Below, piece by piece: positions 1 through 6,285 of a stretch of DNA of 64,000 bases. Location: the NCBI GenBank assembly GCA_035308765.1, contig DATGGA010000027.1, positions 1 to 64,000 of the forward strand, given 5' to 3'. Under the pieces are notes generated by a model, which worked only from the letters and a program-made list of their open reading frames with translations, had not been told where the DNA came from and ran no database searches. The translations under genes were made by a program, and so were the position numbers. Source of the DNA: RBG-16-66-20 sp035308765 (GTDB lineage Bacteria > Pseudomonadota > Gammaproteobacteria > Burkholderiales > SG8-39). Position 1 is the stretch's first letter, and each line of letters begins with the position of its first letter.

Positions 1-2
1 TG

Positions 3-173
3 TTCGGGCTGTCTCGTACTGATACAAACACCCTTAGCATTTCCATAGCTAAGCCGCAGCCGTCGCAGGTTCGTCCTACCGCGAACGCACCGTCGTCCCC
101 TTCAACGCAGACGCTAAACGACTTGCTGTTGTTGCAGCTTCAGAGAATTACGCTTCCGCCCGCTAGCCAATAG
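3..173 (+). CDS. C-terminal end of a CDS cut by the window edge
   Basis: An open frame enters from the left edge and runs 56 codons to a TAG stop. The residues are rich in Ser, Pro, Gln and Thr and end in LLLLQLQRITLPPASQ, which looks like a low-complexity C-terminal tail. No family can be recognised. The other two plus-strand frames stop within the first 50 bases. The length alone does not prove it is coding; the sequence left of the window would settle it. Confidence 0.3.
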   Translation, partial: FGLSRTDTNTLSISIAKPQPSQVRPTANAPSSPSTQTLNDLLLLQLQRITLPPASQ

Positions 174-595
174 AGTCACGCCATTTGGGCGCCGCGTGGA
201 CGCAACGATATTCACGGGAAAGCTTAAACCATCATTCTCTCGCCAGCTTGAGGGTGCAGTCTCTCAGAACAACGTCACCTTCTTTTAACCTTCCGTTTCC
301 GATGAGAGAGCGATCCGTAAAAGTTCTACTTGCTTCGAGTTGGTAGGTAACTATTGGCGTAGGTAACCTTCATTGCAGCCGACTGCCGTCGGCGTCCGCT
401 GAGTTCAACCGTTAGGAGGCTGGCGAATGACTGCTTCTGGCCGTTGGCGGTCATTCAACCCTATTTGCCGGATTTTTTCCGCGCCGCAGCGAATCGCCGA
501 TCTAACGGCGGCTTTCGACCATAGAGATCATTGAGGAGTAGAGTGGCTGCAGAAGTCCGGACACTTATCATCTGTATACCAAAGGGAGGTTCGCT
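174..595. other. Gene-poor stretch with one palindromic repeat
   Basis: I see no convincing gene here. The stretch holds a GCCGAC/GTCGGC hairpin around 377-392, followed at 411-416 by GTTAGG. That arrangement is faintly like the right half of an integron attC site. The first copy of the palindromic repeat family follows at 425. The base composition is visibly less GC-rich than the core genes from 6.3 kb onward. Confidence 0.5.
425..456. repeat. Short dispersed palindrome, copy 1
   Basis: This is an imperfect inverted repeat with arms GAATGACTGC and GGCGGTCATTC around a TTCTGGCC centre. It belongs to a five-member family restricted to the first 6.2 kb. It lies 8 bp after a GTTAGG hexamer. Confidence 0.65.
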
Positions 596-1012
596 ATGCT
601 GACAAGACGGAAATTTGCATCGTGCGCACTCTGCGCAATTGCCGGTTCCATTTCGACCGACGCGTCGGCTCAAGGGGCGTCACCTGCGGCGACGTCCGGC
701 GTTACGCGAAAGATTTTGTCGAGGACGGACGGCCCGGCGCCAGGCTATGAAACGCTGCTAGTGGAGGCGACCATAGATCCGGGTGTGGTGGTTGGTCGGC
801 ATACCCACCCGGGAATCGAGTCGTCTTATGTCCTTGAAGGCGGCTTCGAGCTTCCTGTACAAGGGCAAGCGACCCGCATGCTTAAAGCCGGCGATGGCTT
901 CCAGATACCGCCAGAAACGCCCCATGCGGGTGGCAAGCCCGGTACTGCAAAGACAAGAGTTCTGATCACCTACGTGGTGCAGAAGGGAAAACCGCTCGCA
1001 ACTCCCGCGTGA
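596..1012 (+). CDS. Exported cupin-domain protein
   Basis: A 138-residue protein with an N-terminal signal. An RR-K-F near residue 4 gives a Tat-like look, followed by a hydrophobic stretch and an Ala-Ser-Ala cleavage region near residue 25. The rest is a single cupin_2 barrel. Motif 1 carries H69-x-H71-x3-E75 followed by a glycine. Motif 2 is a GDGFQIPP segment with H110. These four residues are the usual metal ligands. A strong GGGAGG ribosome site lies 8 bp before ATG. Small periplasmic cupins bind metal and often lack a known enzymatic role, so the substrate is unknown. It stands alone, with no co-oriented partner nearby, and sits between repeat copies 1 and 2, as a cassette-like insertion would. 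Confidence 0.85.
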   Translation: MLTRRKFASCALCAIAGSISTDASAQGASPAATSGVTRKILSRTDGPAPGYETLLVEATIDPGVVVGRHTHPGIESSYVLEGGFELPVQGQATRMLKAGDGFQIPPETPHAGGKPGTAKTRVLITYVVQKGKPLATPA

Positions 1013-1108
1013 CCGGATCGAAGACCCCGGAGCGGGATCGACTATTCGCGAGTGACGGTTTATAGCGAGTTGACCCCGCCGGTTGCGCCCAGAGCGCGAG
1101 CGTTAGGT

Positions 1109-1140
1109 GAATGTCCGTTTCTGACCGTTGGCGGTCTTTT
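1109..1140. repeat. Short dispersed palindrome, copy 2
   Basis: The left arm is GAATGTCCG and the right arm is degraded (GGCGGTCTTTT). It begins directly after GTTAGGT at 1102-1108, a hexamer placement similar to that of copy 1. It is the least symmetrical member of the family. Confidence 0.5.
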
Positions 1141-1178
1141 GTCGGCCGATTTGGCTTGATCGGTTGCCTTGCTGATGC

Positions 1179-1337
1179 TCAAAGGCTGAACCTCTCGAAG
1201 TGAAATGCCCGAGCGCGGTTCACCGGCCGTCCCAAAATTGCCCTGGATTTGCCCACGTCCGCTGGCAGTTCGTATTTGTGTTCCCTGAACTCTTGCGCAA
1301 CTAAGGCGCTGACCTGCGCAGGCTCGGTGATTTCCAT
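1179..1337 (-). CDS. Possible 52-residue hypothetical protein
   Basis: A small minus-strand frame opening with ATG and reading MEITEPAQVSALVAQEF. It has a charged, helix-like composition and no recognisable domain. No good ribosome site precedes it. It is listed only because its residue make-up is more protein-like than the frames opposite. It lies next to the attC-like site and could be a cassette gene or simply noise. Confidence 0.18.
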   Translation of the reverse strand: MEITEPAQVSALVAQEFREHKYELPADVGKSRAILGRPVNRARAFHFERFSL

Positions 1338-1350
1338 GGCGCCTAGCCGG

Positions 1351-1409
1351 ACTAACAACGCGTTCGAGAGCGGACACCCCGTCAATGCCGCTCAACGCAG
1401 GGCGTTAGT
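1351..1409 (+). other. attC-like integron recombination site
   Basis: ACTAAC at 1351-1356 and GTTAGT at 1404-1409 are perfect reverse complements, matching the outer R''/R' boxes. Inside them, TTCGAGAGCGG and CCGCTCAA pair with extra unpaired bases on the left arm, as the L''/L' boxes of attC do. The whole site is about 59 bases with a short unpaired centre. GTTAGTT departs from the GTTRRRY core at one position. No integrase gene is present in the window, so if this is real it is a remnant or part of a larger array. Confidence 0.4.
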
Positions 1410-1609
1410 TTTCAGTGCCTACAGTTCTTATACCGAGAGTGAGGCTGGAAACTGAGTTGACCCTACAAACCCGCACTCATTAAAGTCGGTGCCCAATAAA
1501 CTAGGCTGCGGGAGTAATCTAGTGGTCTACCGGCCCAAGAGATTGGAATGTGAAGTGCGACTTATTATCTCAACAAGGCGTGTTGCGTAAATAGGACCTA
1601 GGCCAAGCC

Positions 1610-1993
1610 ATGCCCATATCTGAATCCGATCCACGGGTATTTTTTGCTGCGGAGCGAACACTTCTTGCGTGGCTTCGAACAGGGCTCACGATCATTGCTC
1701 TTGGCTTCGTAGTGTCTCGATTCGGGCTATTTGTCCGATTACTTGCGGCGCAATCAAATACCTCTTCGCCTGGAGATCACTCGTCTCTGTCTGCCGTGCT
1801 GGGAGTCGCCTTTGTATTGGTTGGTGCATTGGCGATTGTGGTTGCCACCATTCAACACCACAGCTTCGTTGCCACGCTGTCGCAGACTGATTTGCCGCCT
1901 GCCTATTCCAGAGCCGTTGCGATTGTGCTCTCGCTCATAGTGGCTGCGCTTGGGATTGCTCTCGCCGGATATCTTCTCTACGAATCACACTGA
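1610..1993 (+). CDS. DUF202 (YidH-like) membrane protein
   Basis: A 127-residue protein of the DUF202 type. The diagnostic opening, FFAAERTLLAWLRTGLTIIALGF, leads straight into the first membrane helix. A second helix follows near residues 62-82 and a third near 104-124, with the short N terminus probably in the cytoplasm. The family has no established function. The ribosome site is weak (only GGAC-like purines upstream). The gene is followed by non-coding or degraded sequence and has no operon partner. The attC-like site lies 200 bp upstream, so it could be a captured cassette gene. Confidence 0.8.
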   Translation: MPISESDPRVFFAAERTLLAWLRTGLTIIALGFVVSRFGLFVRLLAAQSNTSSPGDHSSLSAVLGVAFVLVGALAIVVATIQHHSFVATLSQTDLPPAYSRAVAIVLSLIVAALGIALAGYLLYESH

Positions 1994-2037
1994 TGTGGCC
2001 TGACCTCTCGTTCAGCTAGGTCGCTTGTCCCAAAAAC

Positions 2038-2190
2038 ATGGGCTTCGCAGTTCAGCTCTACCTCGACAAGGATCTCGAAGCCGCATGCACTGAGATCCGT
2101 AAGGGGCCTACTAGTGCCGGTAACACCGATCACCAACCGCTCGAAGTCCCGGTCGGTATTAGGTCTATGATTCCCGGCTGGGAGGGGATC
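2038..2190 (+). pseudogene. Possible N-terminal stump of a 2'-5' RNA ligase-like gene
   Basis: The frame starts MGFAVQLYLDKDLEAA, which resembles the first strand and helix of 2'-5' RNA ligase superfamily proteins. The similarity then dissolves, and the frame runs on by chance into the next gene. A genuine signal-peptide start with a strong ribosome site follows at 2191. I therefore read this part as a truncated relic rather than as an N-terminal extension. The resemblance is from memory of the family and is not strong. Confidence 0.25.
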
Positions 2191-3867
2191 ATGAGATCAG
2201 TCGCAATCGTAAACCTTCGGCGCTGCCGGTTTTTCCTGCTGGTTTTCCTTTTGTCCTCCCCGCCCGGCGCCTTTTCGCAAAACAGCGTTGCGCTGACCGG
2301 CGTCGTCGCATCGGCGGAAGATGGCGCGATGGAAGGCGTGTTGGTCAGCGCCAGGAAGACGGGCTCGACTATCACGGTTACCGTCGTCAGCGACAGCCAG
2401 GGCCACTACAGCTTTCCGGCATCCAGGCTCGAGCCCGGCCGCTACGCGATCCGCGTCCGCGCTGCCGGCTACGAACTCGAGGGCCCTGCTTTCGTCGAAA
2501 TTCAAAAGGCCGCCAGCGCCGACCTCAGGCTCCGCAGGACGAAGGACCTCGCCGCGCAACTCTCCAACGGCGAGTGGATGGCGAGCATGCCGGGCACGGA
2601 CGCGCAGAAGGGGCAGTTGCTCAACTGCGTCGGTTGCCACACGCTCCAGCGCATCGCGCGCTCGCCGTACGACGCGGACACCTTCATGAAAGTGATCCTT
2701 CCGCGCATGCAGGGCTACGTGAACCAGAGCATCCCGCAGCATCCGCAGCTGCGCAAGGCGGAGCGGCTGATGGAGGAGCGCGGCGACCAGCGGGTGCAGG
2801 TGTACCGCGCCGCCGCGGAATATCTAGCCACCGTCAATCTCGGCGGGGGGAAGCAGTGGAGCTACCCGCTGAGGACGCTGCCTCGCCCCAGCGGCCGCGC
2901 GACGCGCGTCATCTACACCGAGTACGACCTGCCGCGCGAGACTATTTCGCCGCACGACGTCATTGTCGACGACCAGGGCATCGCGTGGTATTCGAGCTTC
3001 GGCGAACAGAACCTCGGCAGGCTGGATCCCAGGAGCGGCAGGGTCACGGAGTTTCCGATCGCGGAGCAGAAGCCGGGCTTCCCGACCGGTCTACTCGGCC
3101 TGCGCCCGGACAGGGACGGCAACTTGTGGCTGGGCAACATGTACCAGGCGGTCATCGTAAAGTTCGACCGCAAGACGCAGAAGTTCACCACCTGGACACT
3201 GCCGCCCGACCAGGACATCGACGCCGCGCAGGTGAACATGGTCAGCGCGCAGTTCTCGCACGTGGACGGCAAGGTGTGGACGCAGAACAATGGCTTTGCC
3301 GGCGTGCACCGCCTCGACCTCGCCACCGGCAAGGTGGAGACCTGGGAGCCGTTCAAGGGCGCGCCCAGGGGCGAGCCGCACAACATCTACGACGTGATCC
3401 CGGATTCGCAGAACAACGCCTACTTCACCGACTTCCGCCAGCGCCACATCGGCCGCATCGACGCGAAGACGGGCGAGGTCAGATTGTTCGCGATTCCGAC
3501 ACCGGCATCCGCGCCGCGGCGGGGCATGATGGACGCCCAGGACCGGCTCTGGTTCGCCGAGTATCGCGGCGACCGCATCGCCATGCTCGACACGCGCAGC
3601 GGGCAGTTCAAGGAGTGGCCGGTCGCGCCGCGCTGGTCGTCGCCCTACGACGTCGCGATCGACCGGAACGAGGAGGCCTGGACGGGATCGATGATCACGG
3701 ACCAGGTGACCCGGCTCGACACGCGCACCGGCCACAGCGTCGCCTACCTGCTGCCGCGGACCACCAACATCCGGCGCGTGTTCGTCGACAACTCGACCAC
3801 GCCGGTGACCTTCTGGGCTGGCAGCAACCACGGCGCTTCCATCGTGAAATTGGAACCGCTGGACTGA
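2191..3867 (+). CDS. Exported cytochrome c/beta-propeller (Vgb-like) protein with carboxypeptidase-regulatory-like domain
   Basis: A 558-residue protein. A GGGAGGGG ribosome site lies just before the chosen ATG, and a signal peptide (hydrophobic FFLLVFLLSS, cleaved near residue 30) follows at once, which decides this start over an in-frame ATG at 2038. Residues 31-115 look like a carboxypeptidase-regulatory beta-sandwich. One haem c motif, C146-V-G-C149-H150, sits in a short cytochrome-like segment. From about residue 200 to the end are repeated blades of the streptogramin lyase/NHL type (DRDGNLWLG, DAQDRLWFAE). Vgb-like propellers are often annotated as lyases, but most are of unknown function, and a redox or binding role fits the haem better. 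It shares its neighbourhood with another haem protein and another propeller. Confidence 0.8.
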   Translation: MRSVAIVNLRRCRFFLLVFLLSSPPGAFSQNSVALTGVVASAEDGAMEGVLVSARKTGSTITVTVVSDSQGHYSFPASRLEPGRYAIRVRAAGYELEGPAFVEIQKAASADLRLRRTKDLAAQLSNGEWMASMPGTDAQKGQLLNCVGCHTLQRIARSPYDADTFMKVILPRMQGYVNQSIPQHPQLRKAERLMEERGDQRVQVYRAAAEYLATVNLGGGKQWSYPLRTLPRPSGRATRVIYTEYDLPRETISPHDVIVDDQGIAWYSSFGEQNLGRLDPRSGRVTEFPIAEQKPGFPTGLLGLRPDRDGNLWLGNMYQAVIVKFDRKTQKFTTWTLPPDQDIDAAQVNMVSAQFSHVDGKVWTQNNGFAGVHRLDLATGKVETWEPFKGAPRGEPHNIYDVIPDSQNNAYFTDFRQRHIGRIDAKTGEVRLFAIPTPASAPRRGMMDAQDRLWFAEYRGDRIAMLDTRSGQFKEWPVAPRWSSPYDVAIDRNEEAWTGSMITDQVTRLDTRTGHSVAYLLPRTTNIRRVFVDNSTTPVTFWAGSNHGASIVKLEPLD

Positions 3868-3911
3868 AAAAGAGGCGATGAAGACGTTCGGACATTTACG
3901 TATGAACGCGT

Positions 3912-3947
3912 CGAGAGCAGTCCTCCTCGCGGCTTAGTGCTCTCTCG
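3912..3947 (+). other. Hairpin after the propeller gene
   Basis: CGAGAGCA and TGCTCTC(TC)G can pair with a two-base bulge around an 18-base loop. No T tract follows, so it is a weak candidate for transcript-end formation. Confidence 0.25.
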
Positions 3948-3965
3948 GATAGAAATGAGGGATCT

Positions 3966-4190
3966 ATGAGCGAATTGCCAATAGAGAAACGTGTTCCGCG
4001 CACCGGGGACACGCCATCAGATAAGGGCGACGAAAGAACGATGAAGAACAAGCAATCGCTGTCCTTGAAGGACAAACAGGCAGATTCATCTGCTATCGAG
4101 AGAGCGGTTTATGACGGGATGCACGATTTGAGAAGCAACAGATCTAAGCAACTCCGCTCAGTTCGCCGGGGAAAACAGATAGTCGAATGA
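3966..4190 (+). CDS. Small charged hypothetical protein
   Basis: A 74-residue hydrophilic protein, rich in Lys, Arg, Ser and Asp, with no signal peptide, membrane segment or recognisable domain. A GAGGGA ribosome site precedes the ATG. An alternative ATG lies 25 codons in. The stop codon is formed by the left arm of the third palindromic repeat (GAATGA), so the present 3' end may have been created when the repeat arrived. Function unknown. Confidence 0.4.
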   Translation: MSELPIEKRVPRTGDTPSDKGDERTMKNKQSLSLKDKQADSSAIERAVYDGMHDLRSNRSKQLRSVRRGKQIVE

Positions 4191-4230
4191 CCGCTTTCGA
4201 CCCAAAGCGGCGAAAGCGTAAACTTCATTC
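4185..4230. repeat. Short dispersed palindrome, copy 3 (interrupted)
   Basis: GAATGACCGCTTTCGACCC matches copy 4 exactly. After AAAGCGG the right arm is displaced by about 15 bases before TTCATTC closes it. The left arm supplies the stop codon of the preceding small gene. Confidence 0.55.
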
Positions 4231-4260
4231 CGGGTCCGACCGAAATAGGGAGCGTGAGTC

Positions 4261-4680
4261 ATGATCATTCTTGCGCGCGCGGCAATTTTTCTGATGGCCT
4301 TCGCTCCTTTGGGTGCGGGTGCGCAGGCCCTGGATTACGAAGTCTTCAAGGCGAGCGTCCAGCCGATCTTCCTCCAGAAGCGGCCCGGCCATACGCGATG
4401 CGTCGTCTGCCATTCCGAGCGGACCAACAGCGCGTTCCGCCTGGAGACGCTCGCGCCCGGCGCAAAGACCTGGACTGAGGAGCAGTCGCGCCGCAATTTC
4501 GAAATGGCCTCGCGCCTCGTTGCGCCGGGCAATCCGGACGCGGGGCTGCTCCCGGTTCACCCGCTCGCACCCGAAGCGGGCGGCGACGCTTACCACTCGG
4601 GAGGCAGGCAGTTTGCATCGAAGGACGACCCGGCCTGGAAGGCGATCGCCGCGTGGGTGCGCGGTGGTCCGCGGAAATAG
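4261..4680 (+). CDS. Exported cytochrome c-like protein (single CxxCH)
   Basis: A 139-residue protein with a signal peptide (AAIFLMAFAPLGAGA, cleaved near residue 21) and one haem-binding motif, CVVCH, near residue 50. The layout, with VQPIFLQKRP before the haem site and WKAIAAWVRGG at the C terminus, matches the short cytochrome c-like domain found in planctomycete-type cytochrome proteins, where it accompanies propeller proteins. It should be periplasmic. It points the same way as the haem/propeller gene upstream and converges on the propeller gene downstream, 11 bp away. Ribosome site GGGAGCG. The electron partner is not identifiable from the sequence. Confidence 0.75.
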   Translation: MIILARAAIFLMAFAPLGAGAQALDYEVFKASVQPIFLQKRPGHTRCVVCHSERTNSAFRLETLAPGAKTWTEEQSRRNFEMASRLVAPGNPDAGLLPVHPLAPEAGGDAYHSGGRQFASKDDPAWKAIAAWVRGGPRK

Positions 4681-4691
4681 AACCGGGGCGG

Positions 4692-5744
4692 CTAGGGGAG
4701 TACGAGCGTATTGATGCGCTTGGGCACTTCGCCGACAGGAACGGTGGCAACCAGCTTCATGGCGCCGGCGTCCACGACGGACACGGACCTTGCCGCCGCG
4801 TTGCTGATGTAGACGAATTTGCCGTCGGGCGTGAAGGTCACCCAGTTCGGCACCGCGCCGATGGGTTTGCGCCCGGACAGCTTCAATTCCGGCAGCGCAG
4901 CCTGGCCGAGCAGCTTCAGGTCCGGCAGCGAGTAGGCGAACACCGCGTTGGCCGCGATGCTCGTGACCCACAGGGCCTTGCCGCCGGGCGCGACGCCGAT
5001 GCCATGGGACGGCGAATCCATGCGGCGTTCGGCGACGCCGAAGCCGCTGTCCGGTAGTTCGACGCGCGCCACTTCCTTACGCGCCGCGAAATCGATCACC
5101 GCGAAGCCGTTCAGGTTCGACAATTGCGCGTAGATGCGGCGCGTCGCGCCGTCCGGTCCCGCCTCGATCGCCATCGGCCGCAGGCCCTCGTCGAGCTTTA
5201 GCTCCCAGGCGACCTGCTCGGTCGCGAGATCGATCACCGTCAGCATCTTGGTGCGGATGGAGCCGGTCACGACGTACCTGTTGTCCGGCGTGACGTAGAC
5301 GTTGTGCAGCCGGCCATGCACCGGAATCGTTTTGGCGAGCTTCAGCGAAGCGGTGTCGATGACGTCGAGCGCGCCGGGGTCCTCGGCGATGCCGACCACC
5401 ACGCGCCCGCCGTCTTTCGTCGCCGCTATGTTGTTGGGGTGGCCGCTCAGTTTCACCCTGGCGATGGAGCGGCCCGTCCTGCGGTCGAACACGTCAAGCG
5501 TACTTTCGGCCTCGTCACTGACGTAGATCCGATTGCCGTCGGGCGAGAAATCGATTCCATGAGGTGCCTCGATGCCCTTGATCTCCTGGACCACCTTCCG
5601 GCTGGCCGGGTCGATGACATGGATGCTGTCGCCGGCGCTGTTGGTCACGTAAATGAGCGATTTTTGAGCCGCCGCCGGCAGCGCGGTGAGCGCGAGAAAA
5701 GCCCAGATCAGGCCTCGGCAACCGTCGCGAGAAACGTTCGACAT
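4692..5744 (-). CDS. Exported YVTN-type beta-propeller protein
   Basis: A 350-residue protein with a clear signal peptide ending AAAQ near residue 27, then repeated blades. The repeats show the YVTN pattern: IYVTNSAGDSIHVIDPASRK, IYVSDEAESTLDVFDRRTGR, VYISNAAARSVSVVDAGAMK, each about 42 residues. This makes a seven-bladed propeller likely. A GGAGG ribosome site lies 7 bp before ATG. Proteins of this type are secreted or periplasmic and serve as binding scaffolds. Some accompany cytochromes or quinoprotein systems. The gene converges on the cytochrome c-like gene, so co-transcription is not possible, but the three genes at 2191-5744 look like one functional group. Confidence 0.85.
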   Translation of the reverse strand: MSNVSRDGCRGLIWAFLALTALPAAAQKSLIYVTNSAGDSIHVIDPASRKVVQEIKGIEAPHGIDFSPDGNRIYVSDEAESTLDVFDRRTGRSIARVKLSGHPNNIAATKDGGRVVVGIAEDPGALDVIDTASLKLAKTIPVHGRLHNVYVTPDNRYVVTGSIRTKMLTVIDLATEQVAWELKLDEGLRPMAIEAGPDGATRRIYAQLSNLNGFAVIDFAARKEVARVELPDSGFGVAERRMDSPSHGIGVAPGGKALWVTSIAANAVFAYSLPDLKLLGQAALPELKLSGRKPIGAVPNWVTFTPDGKFVYISNAAARSVSVVDAGAMKLVATVPVGEVPKRINTLVLP

Positions 5745-5841
5745 GGCGAATCCTCCGCGGAGAGAACGAGTTTAGGCTGGGTTGCGTTCGAGGGTCAATC
5801 CCATAAAGCTGGCCCCGATGAGATGATGCGATAGGGTCGGC

Positions 5842-5875
5842 GAATGACCGCTTTCGACCCAAAGCAGACGTTCGG
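5842..5875. repeat. Short dispersed palindrome, copy 4
   Basis: The left arm and centre GAATGACCGCTTTCGACCC are identical to copy 3. The right arm is AAAGCAGACGTTC. It lies about 100 bp upstream of the propeller gene start and 47 bp before the small lipoprotein gene. Confidence 0.6.
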
Positions 5876-5921
5876 CAAACGGGCTACCCGCACTTCTATT
5901 GGTGGTTAGGGAGTATCGGTA

Positions 5922-6083
5922 ATGCAAATAACTGTAGCCGTGATCGGCGCCATTTTTTTGTTAAGCGGCTGTGCTACCACGCACCGAATCCACGATACGG
6001 TAGCTTTCTCAGCGCGAATATTTGATCGGCAGGATGTTGATGCGATTCCAGGGCGACCGGTTTACAGCCTAGGTACTTGGTGA
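5922..6083 (+). CDS. 53-residue lipoprotein, probably truncated
   Basis: A short gene opening MQITVAVIGAIFLLSGC. The hydrophobic segment ends in a textbook lipobox (L-L-S-G-C), so the mature chain would begin at Cys17 and be only 37 residues long. An AGGGAG ribosome site precedes ATG. Codons are unusually AT-rich for this window (ATA, TTT, TTG-TTA in a row), which suggests foreign origin. The mature part has no recognisable fold. It may be a complete small lipoprotein or the front of a longer, decayed one. It sits between palindrome copies 4 and 5. Confidence 0.6.
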   Translation: MQITVAVIGAIFLLSGCATTHRIHDTVAFSARIFDRQDVDAIPGRPVYSLGTW

Positions 6084-6178
6084 CGTTACGCTCGCTAATT
6101 CGACTGCATGCGACTAGGTCCAGATCAATGACCGGCTGACCCACTCGCGAACGGTAGTACCAAGTCCGAGTTACTCGT

Positions 6179-6210
6179 GAATGTTTGCTTCTGGCCGAAA
6201 GCGGACATTC
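6179..6210. repeat. Short dispersed palindrome, copy 5
   Basis: The best-preserved copy: GAATGTTTGC and GCGGACATTC flank TTCTGGCCGAAA. It lies 14 bp before a truncated signal-peptide gene and about 75 bp from the 3' end of spoT, at the edge of the core region. Confidence 0.65.
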
Positions 6211-6223
6211 GGGCATATAGACC

Positions 6224-6283
6224 ATGAAAAATACCAAGATTGTGCTGTCGTTGCTCTGCGCAGCCGCAGTGGCGGCGCCGCAA
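6224..6283 (+). pseudogene. Signal-peptide stump of a truncated gene abutting spoT
   Basis: From ATG the frame reads MKNTKIVLSLLCAAAVAAP, a typical Sec signal peptide with Lys near the start, a hydrophobic core and an Ala-rich cleavage zone. It then runs directly into the reverse complement of the spoT 3' end. The rest of the gene is missing. This is best explained by a deletion or insertion that joined an exported-protein gene to the end of spoT. The spoT stop codon lies at 6286-6288, so the break is within a few bases of it. Confidence 0.45.
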
Positions 6284-6285
6284 CG

